DNA from: Candidatus Aminicenantota bacterium
GTDB lineage: Bacteria; Acidobacteriota; Aminicenantia; Aminicenantales; Aminicenantaceae
Direction of reading: 5' to 3'
Length of the DNA stretch: 54,187 bases
Assembly (NCBI GenBank): GCA_004377005.1
Contig: SOIV01000051.1
Location: forward strand, 1-54,187
A model generated the notes under the pieces. That model saw only the letters and a list, made by a program, of their open reading frames with translations, did not search any database and was not told where the DNA came from. Below are positions 24,515 to 32,408 of this stretch, piece after piece. Each line of letters begins with the position of its first letter. The first letter of the stretch is position 1. The position numbers and the translations under genes are program-made.

Positions 24515-25864
24515 ATGCAAAAAAGACAGGAAACTGAGGAGATAGATACAAAAAAAAAAGACATCTTATGGCTAATTCTTCTTCGTTTAATCATAGTCAC
24601 GTCTCTTGTAGTTTCAGCCGTTATAATTCAATACAGCACATCAGTCTTTCTCCCGCTTAATTCCTTTTACTACTTAATCCTCTTATTCTACATTCTCTCT
24701 TTCATCTATTTTATTTTTTATACCTGGGGAAAATATCTCACCCTCCAGGCCTACTTACAAATATTTTTCGACCTCTTTTTGATTACAGCCCTTGTCTATA
24801 TTTCCGGAGGATTACAAGGGTCTTTTTACTTCCTTTATATTTTGGGAATAATTGCAGCAAGCATCGTTCTCTCAAAGCGTGCTGCCTATCTGACCGCAGC
24901 CCTCTCTGCCATCTTTTTTGGTTATCTTGTGGTTTTGATGTATCGGAGAATCATTCCTTCTTTTGCTCCCGGGGAAATTCTGGATATTTCTCTGGGTCTT
25001 GTTATAAACAATATTTTTATTGCCTGGAGCGCCTTTTTCCTCGTGGCCTTTTTAATGAATTACCTGACCGGGAGTTTACAGAAGACAAGGGACGAGCTTC
25101 GCCTGACTCAAAAAGAGCTTGAAGTAAAAAAACGGCTGGCAGTGGCTGGAGAGGTCTCAGCCCAACTGGCTCATGAAATCCGGAATCCCCTGGCAGCAAT
25201 CTCAGGCTCTGTTCAGGTTCTGAAAGACGAATTAGACCTGCACGAAGAGCAAAAAGATCTGATGAATATCATTGTTAAAGAATCAGGGAGAGTGTCTCGA
25301 TCCATTGAGCAATTCTTGAATTTAGCTTCCCCGGTCAAGCAAGCCTTTTCCTCTATCGACCTCTCAGCTATTTTAGAAGAAACCGTGGTCTTGCTTCAAA
25401 GCGGCGGCGAGCTAAACGGGAACTTTCGGGTTGAGGGGAATTTTAAATCAGTCCATGTTCGATATTTTGGAAGCGGCAGCCAGTTCAAGCAGCTGTTCTG
25501 GAATATCATTAAGAATTCGCTCAGAGCCATGCCCGATGGCGGGACGTTGACTGTTGATTTTAACCAGGAGAAAAAGGATAAAATCCAATTAAGGATTGCC
25601 GATACCGGAAAAGGCATGACCGGAGAGGAAAAAGAAAGGATTTTTGAACCTTTCTATTCTGGTTTTGAGGGTGGGCAGGGAATTGGAATGGCTGTTGTTC
25701 ACCGGATTGTGGGCGACTATAAAGGGGAAATCAAAATTGACTCTGAGCTTAATAAAGGAACAGAGATCGTCATAACTCTTCCCCTGAGGGGACCTGGAAA
25801 TCCAGGAATACTGAAAAGTGTAAAGAAAAAGAAAGATGGAAAAAATACTCATAATAGACGATGA
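24515..25864 (+). CDS. pilS: Membrane sensor histidine kinase PilS
   Basis: 449 residues. Six hydrophobic segments in the first 190 residues are followed by a short coiled linker, then the HisKA domain (AGEVSAQLAHEIRNPLAAI, phosphorylated H near 220) and an HATPase domain with NIIKNSLRAMPDGG (N box), DTGKGM (G1) and GGQGIGMAV (G2). It senses pilin levels in the membrane in known systems and phosphorylates PilR. No PAS domain was recognised. The C-terminus overlaps the start of pilR by 29 bases, so the two are co-translated. Its start is less certain; the ribosome-binding site is poor. Confidence 0.88.
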   Translation: MQKRQETEEIDTKKKDILWLILLRLIIVTSLVVSAVIIQYSTSVFLPLNSFYYLILLFYILSFIYFIFYTWGKYLTLQAYLQIFFDLFLITALVYISGGLQGSFYFLYILGIIAASIVLSKRAAYLTAALSAIFFGYLVVLMYRRIIPSFAPGEILDISLGLVINNIFIAWSAFFLVAFLMNYLTGSLQKTRDELRLTQKELEVKKRLAVAGEVSAQLAHEIRNPLAAISGSVQVLKDELDLHEEQKDLMNIIVKESGRVSRSIEQFLNLASPVKQAFSSIDLSAILEETVVLLQSGGELNGNFRVEGNFKSVHVRYFGSGSQFKQLFWNIIKNSLRAMPDGGTLTVDFNQEKKDKIQLRIADTGKGMTGEEKERIFEPFYSGFEGGQGIGMAVVHRIVGDYKGEIKIDSELNKGTEIVITLPLRGPGNPGILKSVKKKKDGKNTHNRR

Positions 25865-27203
25865 AAAGAGCGTTCTCGATATGCTCAACGTAGTCTTTAA
25901 AAAGGAAGGCTACAGAGTAAAGAAATCCCTTTCTGCCCAAAAAGCCCTTGAATTGATAGAGGAAGAAGACTTTGACCTTATCCTCTCCGATATAAGGCTC
26001 CCCCAGATAAGCGGAATGGAGCTTCTCCGGAAGGTCAAGGAGAAAAAGCCCGGGATTCCTGTCATCATGATAACAGCTTACGGGACGATCAAGCAGGCAG
26101 TGGAGGCTCTTAAAGCAGGGGCCATAGATTATGTGGTGAAGCCTTTTGACGTGGAAGAGCTGAAAATCATTGTTTCTCAAGGACTGGAAAAGATAAAGCT
26201 TAAAGAAGAGAATATTCTTCTTAAAAAAGAACTCAAGGAGAAATATAGTTTCAAGAACATGGTGGGCAAGAGTAAGAAAATGAAGGAGATTTACAGCTTG
26301 ATTGAAAAGCTTGCAGCAACAGATTCCACTGTTCTTATAACTGGAGAAAGCGGTACGGGAAAAGAGATGGCTGCCAGAGCAGTTCATCTTCTCAGCCCGC
26401 GTTGGGATAATCCATTTGTCTCCCTAAACTGCGCAGCTCTTCCCGAAAATCTATTGGAGAGCGAGCTTTTTGGCCATGTGAAAGGGTCTTTTACAGGCGC
26501 AGTGGTTAATAAAAAAGGCATGTTCGAAGTGGCAGAGAAAGGAGTTTTATTTTTAGACGAGGTAGGAGAAATGTCTCCCTGGACTCAGGTGAAGCTCCTT
26601 GGGGCTATCCAGGATAAGAAAGTAAGAAGAGTGGGGGGGACCGAGGAAATTCCGGTTGATGTCCGGATCATCGCCGCTACCAATCAAAATTTAAAGAAGA
26701 AAATCGAGGAAGAGAAATTCAGGGAAGACCTCTTTTACCGCCTGAATGTCATTTCTTTTGAAATGCCCCCTTTAAGAGAGAAAAAAGAAGACCTGCCGCT
26801 CCTTGTCTCTCATTTCCTCAAGAAATACTGCCAGAAGATGGGAAAAAAGATGAAAAGAATTGTTCCCGAAGTGATGAATATCTTCGAATCCTACCCTTGG
26901 CCAGGGAATGTCAGGGAGCTCGAGAACCTGATAGAAAGAATCGTCGCCATCGAGGACAGGGAGACAATAACAGAAGATAGCCTTCCTGAGGAACTTTTAA
27001 AACCACATAAAAAGCCGGAAACCAACCTCCTTTTTCAGCAGGGTTTTAACCTCAATTCACATCTTGATGAAATTGCCCAAAATTATATCAAAGAGGCTCG
27101 CCAGGCTGCGAACGGTAACCTCAAGGAAACAGCTTCTCTCCTTGACGTCAGCTACCGCACATTGAGGTACCTCATCGATAAATACGGCTTAAAATCTTCC
27201 TGA
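25836..27203 (+). CDS. pilR: Sigma-54-dependent response regulator PilR (NtrC family)
   Basis: 455 residues. Receiver domain with the phosphoacceptor D52 (LSDIRLP) and the signature residues TAYG and KPF; AAA+ domain with Walker A GESGTGKE (near 172), Walker B FLDEVGE, and the R-finger region FREDLFYRLNV; C-terminal Fis-type helix-turn-helix (NLKETASLLDVSYRTLRYLI). The sigma-54 contact motif is GSFTGA (217-222), where GAFTGA is normal. Its target is probably the -24/-12 promoter at 27364, with TGACA/TGTC elements about 70-110 bases upstream. Confidence 0.92.
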   Translation: MEKILIIDDEKSVLDMLNVVFKKEGYRVKKSLSAQKALELIEEEDFDLILSDIRLPQISGMELLRKVKEKKPGIPVIMITAYGTIKQAVEALKAGAIDYVVKPFDVEELKIIVSQGLEKIKLKEENILLKKELKEKYSFKNMVGKSKKMKEIYSLIEKLAATDSTVLITGESGTGKEMAARAVHLLSPRWDNPFVSLNCAALPENLLESELFGHVKGSFTGAVVNKKGMFEVAEKGVLFLDEVGEMSPWTQVKLLGAIQDKKVRRVGGTEEIPVDVRIIAATNQNLKKKIEEEKFREDLFYRLNVISFEMPPLREKKEDLPLLVSHFLKKYCQKMGKKMKRIVPEVMNIFESYPWPGNVRELENLIERIVAIEDRETITEDSLPEELLKPHKKPETNLLFQQGFNLNSHLDEIAQNYIKEARQAANGNLKETASLLDVSYRTLRYLIDKYGLKSS

Positions 27204-27256
27204 AAAACTCCATAAGAAGGAAAATTAAAGGAGATAATAGAATTTTGCCTGATAAG

Positions 27257-27296
27257 TGACATATTTTGTCAAAAGAGAGACAAAAGATGTCATTTT
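27257..27296 (+). promoter_or_regulatory. Putative PilR enhancer: TGACA/TGTC repeats
   Basis: TGACATATTTTGTCA (about 27257-27271) is a TGACA-N5-TGTCA palindrome. Next to it AGACAAAAGATGTCA forms a second, similar pair. The distance to the -24 element is about 70-110 bases, normal for a bacterial enhancer of sigma-54 promoters. PilR sites in characterised systems contain TGTC repeats. Confidence 0.55.
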
Positions 27297-27363
27297 GGAG
27301 CCGAAAAATTGAGATTTTAAAATATAATCTTTTTATTTTCAATAAGTTAATATTTTTTTAATT

Positions 27364-27379
27364 TGGCACAGAAATTGCT
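27364..27379 (+). promoter_or_regulatory. Sigma-54 promoter (-24/-12) of the first pilin gene
   Basis: TGGCAC (27364-27369), AGAAA spacer, TTGCT (27375-27379): a full match to the TGGCAC-N5-TTGCW consensus. Transcription should start near 27391, about 76 bases before the pilin ATG, from the PilR-controlled promoter. Confidence 0.9.
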
Positions 27380-27466
27380 AAATAAAGATTGCACATTAAA
27401 TAATGTCAAATTTAACATTTTCTGGTGGACTAGAACAATAAAGTCGCCAGAGCCAAGGAGGTTTTA

Positions 27467-28003
27467 ATGTTAAAAAAAGTAAGAGGTTTTACACTGATTG
27501 AGCTGCTTATCGTTGTGGCTATTATCGGAATTCTTGCCGCCCTTCTCATCCCCAACGCCATAACCGCCATTCAGAAAGCGAAGCAAAAAAGCACCATGAA
27601 GGATGTCGTCGTCATTTCCACAGCCATTGCAGATTATGTCACTGATAACGGAGTAGCTCCTACTCAGACAGCTGGTACTTATTCAGGCGGCGACGAGTTC
27701 TATCTTTCACTTTCTCCCTTCTACCTCAAAGTCATGCCTGTTACCGATCAGTGGGGTAATGGTTTCTATATCTATTGCAATGTTGCTGTAAATGGAAATT
27801 ATGGAATCAGTGGGGCTCTTGGAGATGATTTCTTGGTTTCTTCCTGGGGACGTGACAAGATACTGGAAAGTTTTACTTTCGATCCTAGTTCACCTGAAGT
27901 TGGAATGTATGTGGTAAGTACAGGAGCACATTTCAACAATGATTTAGTTATGTGGAATGGTTCCTGGATTCGTGCTCCAAGGACTGCTGCAGCCGGTACC
28001 TAA
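27467..28003 (+). CDS. pilA: Type IV pilin / major pseudopilin 1
   Basis: 178 residues. The leader MLKKVRG is followed by FTLIELLIVVAIIGILAALL, so the prepilin peptidase cuts after G7 and methylates F8; the glutamate at mature position 5 is present. The hydrophobic N-terminal helix is followed by a short globular domain with DQWGNGFY, a calcium-site-like motif of GspG-type pseudopilins, and conserved ends (FNNDLVMWNGSW). It is transcribed from a sigma-54 promoter, with AAGGAGG before the ATG and a strong terminator after the stop, so it is highly expressed, which suits the structural subunit. A paralogue follows 334 bases downstream. Confidence 0.9.
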   Translation: MLKKVRGFTLIELLIVVAIIGILAALLIPNAITAIQKAKQKSTMKDVVVISTAIADYVTDNGVAPTQTAGTYSGGDEFYLSLSPFYLKVMPVTDQWGNGFYIYCNVAVNGNYGISGALGDDFLVSSWGRDKILESFTFDPSSPEVGMYVVSTGAHFNNDLVMWNGSWIRAPRTAAAGT

Positions 28004-28041
28004 TTTCAAGCTAGCACTCGCTAAAGTACTTTCCAAACTTG

Positions 28042-28083
28042 GAAGAGGGCGATACATCAAGCAGTGTATCGCCCTCTTCTTTT
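28042..28083 (+). terminator. Rho-independent terminator after pilin 1
   Basis: Perfect 15-bp stem GAAGAGGGCGATACA (28042-28056) / TGTATCGCCCTCTTC (28065-28079), 8-base loop, then a T-rich tail. Confidence 0.9.
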
Positions 28084-28099
28084 ATCTAGTAACTAAATG

Positions 28100-28282
28100 T
28101 AAGATAAACGCAATGTATATTTTTGCAATATCATTGCGAGCCCTGAAAGGGCGTGGCAATCCCATACAATAAATTGTCATTGCGAGTGACCGAAGGGAGC
28201 GTGACAATCTCATCCTATAAAGACGAGATCGCCACTTAGCTTCGCTCCTCGCGATGACAGTGGAATAATTGCGTTTGTATTA
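28100..28282. mobile_element. MITE-like repeat element, copy 1
   Basis: 183-bp block between imperfect inverted ends TAAGATAAACGCAAT (28100-28114) and ATTGCGTTTGTATTA (28268-28282). Inside are units of TCATTGCGAG and GTGGCAATC/GTGACAATC, and a shared tail TTCGCTCCTCGCGATGACA. The 12-mer TAGTAACTAAAT occurs on both sides (28087-28098 and 28281-28292), possibly a target duplication. It has no coding capacity. Confidence 0.65.
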
Positions 28283-28296
28283 GTAACTAAATATAG

Positions 28297-28302
28297 TATA
28301 AT
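28297..28302 (+). promoter_or_regulatory. Possible promoter of pilin 2 with -35 supplied by the repeat
   Basis: TATAAT at 28297-28302. Its nearest -35-like hexamer, TTGTAT (28275-28280, 16-base spacer), lies in the right terminus of the repeat element. No sigma-54 site was found ahead of this gene. Confidence 0.35.
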
Positions 28303-28337
28303 TTTATCTCTGGAGTTGCTCTAAAAAGAGAATTCAA

Positions 28338-28895
28338 ATGTTGAAAAAAGCAAGGGGTTTTACATTGATTGAATTGCTCATCGTTGTTGCTATCGTCGGT
28401 ATCCTCTCGGCGCTTGTCATCCCCAATGCCGTAGTTGCCATACAGAAAGCCAAGCAAAAAGAAACTATGAAGCAAATCGTCCACATCGCCACTGCCTGTG
28501 CAGATTATGTAAGCAGCATGGGATATGCTCCTGATTATGGAAATCAATCAGGTCCGCTTCAAGCTGGCAGCAACTTCGTGACTTCTATTTCTCCATTCTT
28601 TTTAAAAGTTTGCCCTATAAATGATCAATGGGGGAATCCTTTTCGAGTTTATACAGGCACAGCCATAGCCTCGGTTTACGATATTCCAGCAGAAGATGTA
28701 TATGATGATGACTTTTTAATTGTTTCCTTAGGACGTGACCGCGCAGATGGCGGTGCTGTAAATTTTACCTATCGGCCAGAAAACCTTGCATTAGGCCTTT
28801 ATCAGATCAATTCTGTGGCGGATTTCAATAATGATTTGATCAATTTGGATGGATCTTGGCTTCATGCTCCACGAATAATGTTAAGTGGTTCATGA
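28338..28895 (+). CDS. Type IV pilin / pseudopilin 2 (paralogue of pilin 1)
   Basis: 185 residues. Leader MLKKARG, then FTLIELLIVVAIVGILSALV: almost the same N-terminal 50 residues as pilin 1, including the site after G7 and the Glu at mature position 5. The globular domain differs in size and sequence but keeps DQWGNPF and the end FNNDLINLDGSW. It may be a second pilin used under another condition or a minor subunit. The repeat element between the two genes and a separate promoter suggest independent expression. Ribosome-binding site is weaker than for pilin 1. Confidence 0.88.
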   Translation: MLKKARGFTLIELLIVVAIVGILSALVIPNAVVAIQKAKQKETMKQIVHIATACADYVSSMGYAPDYGNQSGPLQAGSNFVTSISPFFLKVCPINDQWGNPFRVYTGTAIASVYDIPAEDVYDDDFLIVSLGRDRADGGAVNFTYRPENLALGLYQINSVADFNNDLINLDGSWLHAPRIMLSGS

Positions 28896-28915
28896 TTTAA
28901 ATAATTTTTTAGCTA

Positions 28916-28950
28916 TGCAGTGCGGTACATTACCTAATGTGTCGCTTTTT
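28916..28950 (+). terminator. Rho-independent terminator after pilin 2
   Basis: Stem GCGGTACATTA / TAATGTGTCGC with two G-U pairs (about 28919-28942) followed by eight T residues. Confidence 0.65.
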
Positions 28951-29026
28951 TTTCGCCCTTCCATACTTGACTGATCCCCGCTCTCCTTTTATTCAAGGAC
29001 TTATGTTATAATCTCAGCAACAAGGA

Positions 29027-29722
29027 ATGCGAACAATTGTCCTTTTGATTATTTATACTCTTCTGACGATTCTTCTCATTCCCCTTCTTCTTTTCTGCTA
29101 CCCGATAAAGTTTGCTCAGCCTATTATCTTGATCGCCAAGTGGGCTTTTTGGATCGGGCAGAAAATATTGGGGATTCGCCTTGATGCTTCCGGAATCGAG
29201 AGAATAGATAAAAAAGTGCCCTATGTTTTTATGGCTAACCATCTGAGTTTAATCGACGGGCCTTTGCTTTTTATGCTCATTCCTCAATTTGTTAGAGTTC
29301 TCCTGAAAAAAGAAGCTTTCAGGATTCCTATTATCGGCCAGGCTATGAGGCAGGTGGGTTTTGTTTCTGTTGATAGAAAAAGTTTAAAGGGAGGAAAAAA
29401 GAGCATAGATCGAGCCACTCGCATGATAAAAGAGAAGGGCATTTCCTTCCTGATATTTCCCGAAGGCACAAGGAGTCGAGACGGGAAACTTCAGCCATTC
29501 AAGCGGGGAGGATTATTCCTGGCGGTCAACAGCCAGGTCCCCATATTTCCTGTGAGCATAAAGGGAAGCTACGCACTCCTGCCCAAGGGTTCTTTTTTTG
29601 CAAAAAAAGGAAAAGTGGACGTGATATTTCATCCGCCCGTTTCTGTTCAGGGATTTGACAGGAACAACCTCTCCCAGCTTATGGGTAAAGTCAGAAGCGT
29701 CATACAGAGTGGATTAGATTGA
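29027..29722 (+). CDS. plsC: 1-acyl-sn-glycerol-3-phosphate acyltransferase
   Basis: 231 residues. Adds the second acyl chain to lysophosphatidic acid in phospholipid synthesis at the inner membrane. Motif I is NHLSLIDGPL (HX4D), motif III FPEGTRSRDG, and the P-containing motif FPVSIKGS follows; an N-terminal hydrophobic segment (about 3-25) anchors it. The ATG sits only a few bases after AAGGA, and a TATAAT lies 15-20 bases upstream (29007-29012), so the leader may be very short. Ends 38 bases before gmhA. Confidence 0.85.
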   Translation: MRTIVLLIIYTLLTILLIPLLLFCYPIKFAQPIILIAKWAFWIGQKILGIRLDASGIERIDKKVPYVFMANHLSLIDGPLLFMLIPQFVRVLLKKEAFRIPIIGQAMRQVGFVSVDRKSLKGGKKSIDRATRMIKEKGISFLIFPEGTRSRDGKLQPFKRGGLFLAVNSQVPIFPVSIKGSYALLPKGSFFAKKGKVDVIFHPPVSVQGFDRNNLSQLMGKVRSVIQSGLD

Positions 29723-29760
29723 AAATTTTCAAGAAACTTTATTATTAGCCAGGAGGGAAG

Positions 29761-30321
29761 ATGGATTATCAAAATGTTATCGAGGAATGGAGACAAATTG
29801 CAGAAGATTTTTTTGCAGCCAGGGGTGATCTTTTCGAAAAAGTTGTGAGCCTCTCGGTCGAAAAGCTAAGAGCCGGCCATAAGATTCTGATTTTTGGTAA
29901 CGGCGGAAGCGCTGCCCAAGCTCAACATTTTGCTGCAGAGCTTGTGAATAAATTTCTAAAGGAAAGGGCTCCTATTCGAGCGATATCCTTAACCACAGAC
30001 ACTTCTTCCCTCACGTCTATCGCCAATGATATATCCTACGACTATGTCTTCAGCCGCCAGATAGAAGCCCTTGGGGATAAAGAGGATGTTGCCCTGGGCC
30101 TTTCCACAAGCGGAAACTCACCCAACGTAATGGAAGCCATGAAAGTTGCTAAAGAGAGAGGATTGTTCACCGTAGCCTTCACCGGAAAGGGAGGAGGAAA
30201 GCTCAGCTCTCTCGTTGATTATCTCCTTGATGTGTCTTCAGAGAGCACTCCCAGGATTCAGGAGGTTCATCTTCTCCTCCTTCATCTTTTAGCTGAGGAG
30301 ATAGAAAAAAGGTTGGAATAA
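29761..30321 (+). CDS. gmhA: Phosphoheptose isomerase
   Basis: 186 residues. SIS-fold enzyme that converts sedoheptulose 7-phosphate to heptose phosphate for the lipopolysaccharide inner core. Sugar-phosphate loop FGNGGSAAQAQHFAAE, then NKFLKER, LSTSGNSPNV, FTGKGGG and the C-terminal EVHLLLLHLLAEEIE signature with the active-site Glu/His. Good ribosome-binding site (CAGGAGG). It fits with the lpxL/lpxK genes in the window. Stops 6 bases before the convergent gene end. Confidence 0.93.
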   Translation: MDYQNVIEEWRQIAEDFFAARGDLFEKVVSLSVEKLRAGHKILIFGNGGSAAQAQHFAAELVNKFLKERAPIRAISLTTDTSSLTSIANDISYDYVFSRQIEALGDKEDVALGLSTSGNSPNVMEAMKVAKERGLFTVAFTGKGGGKLSSLVDYLLDVSSESTPRIQEVHLLLLHLLAEEIEKRLE

Positions 30322-30327
30322 AATTCT

Positions 30328-32160
30328 TTACCTTGACCGCCAGAACCTCTCCCTGCGCGGTCTGGATTTGGATTCCCTGAACGTGATGGGCTTCTCCTCC
30401 GCAGCCGGGCTTTCAAGTACAGGTGCCTTTTCTTTTTTTTCACTTTTATCGATGCGGAAGGATCGTTCTGCTGCATAAAGAATTTCTTCTCTGAGTCCTT
30501 CGGAGGAAACTTCCTCCGTAAACTTCCGTCTACCTGCCACTAAATCCTTTATATAGTTTTGAAGCTGCTCCTCAGAGTAGAAGTTGCGGAGGGCGTATTC
30601 ATCAAGACTCTTTCCTTCGCAGAGCCTTATTTCCTTGGTTCCGAGCAGTCCTTTCTCATAGTGGTTGGTTCCCCTTAAATCCCCCCTCTGGATTTGAGCC
30701 ATAAGATTGATGGGAACACGGCTCACCTTGCGCACCAATCTTTTTTTCGTTTGACCGTTTTCTTCATGAGTTTCGATAATCTCTCCAAGCCCCCCTGTGT
30801 TGTACTGCATGAATTTGAGTTTTCCCGGGTAGTTGCTGGCCAGGGTCATGATTATTTCATAGAAGCGGTTGATTTTTTTAGCTCTGGGCCCGACGATGAA
30901 AGGATCGGTTCCGACAATGCGCACTGATTCACCGGCTTTGAGGGGCTGGCTGGCAAAGCTGTGAGTGCTTTCTCCCCAGAGATAGGCAAGCACAGCTTGT
31001 TCCGGGGTCAACTCCTGGGCAAAACTCATGATCGTATTTCTTCGAGTGATGAAAGCAAAGACAAGCCCGTCAAGTTCTTCCAGAGGAGGGAGGTTGATAG
31101 ATTTAGAGTAGATGCCAACCGTTTTTCCCTTTATCTTGACCTTGAGTTTATCACGCCTCACAACTGCCCTTCCGTTCGCCGTAAGAGTTTCATCGAGAAA
31201 ATCGACTTCCCCATCGGCTTTGATCATGACGTTTTCAAACAGCGCAGATTTGTCGGTTAGAGCGTTATACATCGCTTCCTGGCTTTCTTGTTCAACATCT
31301 GTTTTCACAAAGAAGTTGTCTTCTGTCCCCAAGGCAGATCCGTCATTCTTCAAGAAAACAATATCATCCTGGGAAACTATAGTCTTTTCGCCTTTATCAT
31401 AATCAAGCCCGAGCTTGTGGCAGGACCAGGTGGATTTTCCCGTTGCTGTCAGGCCAAACAGAAATACTCCGTAGGTTTTGAGCTTATTGTTGGAATCTCT
31501 GACCGTAACCAGCTTTGTTCCGGCGTGAAGACCGAGCATACCCAGCTCATCAGCTGACCACATGGCCTGGCGGAGAAAACCTTTTTTGTCTTCTCCCATG
31601 TAATCAGTTCCCAGAGCGACATTAATTTTTTCTTCAGGAAGAACAAGAACTTGCTGCCGCAGAAGATGCTCTTCCGGAATATGAATCATGGTGAACTCAG
31701 GGCCAGGATGCTTTCCCGGTTTGAACATGGTGTGTCCCCACATAAATCCGATGCGGTAGTTCACAAGATCTGCTTCGGAAACATAAAGATTGCAGATGGG
31801 GTTGTAGGAATCATTTTCTCCCATCTGTCTCCGGATGTGGTAGAAGGGAAGAGTTCTCAGAAGATGGAGCACCTTATCCAGCTCTTCCGGCGCCCTGGAG
31901 ATGAGAGTTTGCTGTTCTGTTGTGGGAGAAGAAAGGCGGACTGCTTCACTCCCTAAGTAAACAGTTTTCGGAGCAATCCGGCTTGATATGGCTGCCCGCC
32001 AGCCGTAGGATCCGAACTTTGTTTTCACTCCCGATGCTTTGGCTTTTGGCTCGAGCCATTTGAGGTCTACAGCTCTGATGTTCGGTCCCTTTAAGACTCG
32101 AGAGAGCTCCTCCTTGAATTTATTGTAGGCTTCCTGGTTGTGAATTCCTTTGTTATTCAT
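30328..32160 (-). CDS. Divergent ATP-type phosphoenolpyruvate carboxykinase
   Basis: 610 residues, compared with about 540 for usual ATP-PEPCKs; the extra length is a C-terminal tail rich in Lys, Glu and Arg. Reaction in the family: oxaloacetate plus ATP to PEP, CO2 and ADP. Seen: GTDYMGEDKKG (like the GTWYGGEMKKG active-site region), kinase-1a loop GLTATGKST near residue 237 (usually GLSGTGKTT), a QDDIVFL stretch where DDEHGW is usual, and TANGR near the ENTR arginine. The nucleotide and metal-binding groups are altered but mostly chemically similar. The neighbouring minus-strand gene is an aminotransferase with a PEPCK-like extension, so the two may form one pathway from aspartate to PEP. 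Confidence 0.75.
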   Translation of the reverse strand: MNNKGIHNQEAYNKFKEELSRVLKGPNIRAVDLKWLEPKAKASGVKTKFGSYGWRAAISSRIAPKTVYLGSEAVRLSSPTTEQQTLISRAPEELDKVLHLLRTLPFYHIRRQMGENDSYNPICNLYVSEADLVNYRIGFMWGHTMFKPGKHPGPEFTMIHIPEEHLLRQQVLVLPEEKINVALGTDYMGEDKKGFLRQAMWSADELGMLGLHAGTKLVTVRDSNNKLKTYGVFLFGLTATGKSTWSCHKLGLDYDKGEKTIVSQDDIVFLKNDGSALGTEDNFFVKTDVEQESQEAMYNALTDKSALFENVMIKADGEVDFLDETLTANGRAVVRRDKLKVKIKGKTVGIYSKSINLPPLEELDGLVFAFITRRNTIMSFAQELTPEQAVLAYLWGESTHSFASQPLKAGESVRIVGTDPFIVGPRAKKINRFYEIIMTLASNYPGKLKFMQYNTGGLGEIIETHEENGQTKKRLVRKVSRVPINLMAQIQRGDLRGTNHYEKGLLGTKEIRLCEGKSLDEYALRNFYSEEQLQNYIKDLVAGRRKFTEEVSSEGLREEILYAAERSFRIDKSEKKEKAPVLESPAAEEKPITFRESKSRPRRERFWRSR

Positions 32161-32183
32161 CGGAATTATGCATTTTCTTTTAT

Positions 32184-32406
32184 TAATATAAACGCAATAT
32201 ATATTTTTACAACGTCATTGCGAACGCAGCGTGGCAAATCGTCGTTGCGAGCGCAGCGTGGCAATCTCAAGCAATAAATTGTCATTGCGAGGAGCGTAGC
32301 GACGCGGCAATCTCAACCTTTTTTATGCTGCACAGCCTGTTCCGAGCAAAGCGAAGGAATCTTCTTCGCTCCTCGCGATGACACTGGAATAATTGCGTTT
32401 GTATTA
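32184..32406. mobile_element. MITE-like repeat element, copy 2
   Basis: 223-bp block with 15-bp inverted ends TAATATAAACGCAAT (32184-32198) and ATTGCGTTTGTATTA (32392-32406), one mismatch apart. Inside it are the same GTCATTGCGAG/GGCAATCTC units and the tail CTCCTCGCGATGACA(G/C)TGGAATAATTGCG as in copy 1. It lies between the PEPCK-like and the aminotransferase genes. Confidence 0.7.
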
Positions 32407-32408
32407 GA

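Noticed and set aside
25770-26387. Minus-strand open frame of 205 codons
   Set aside because: It is antisense to the pilS/pilR genes, which have strong motifs; its composition (Phe/Leu/His-rich) is typical of a reverse-strand shadow.
28100-28282. CRISPR-like array of CATTGCGAG units
   Set aside because: The units are irregular in spacing and sequence, pair as inverted repeats, and no cas gene is near.
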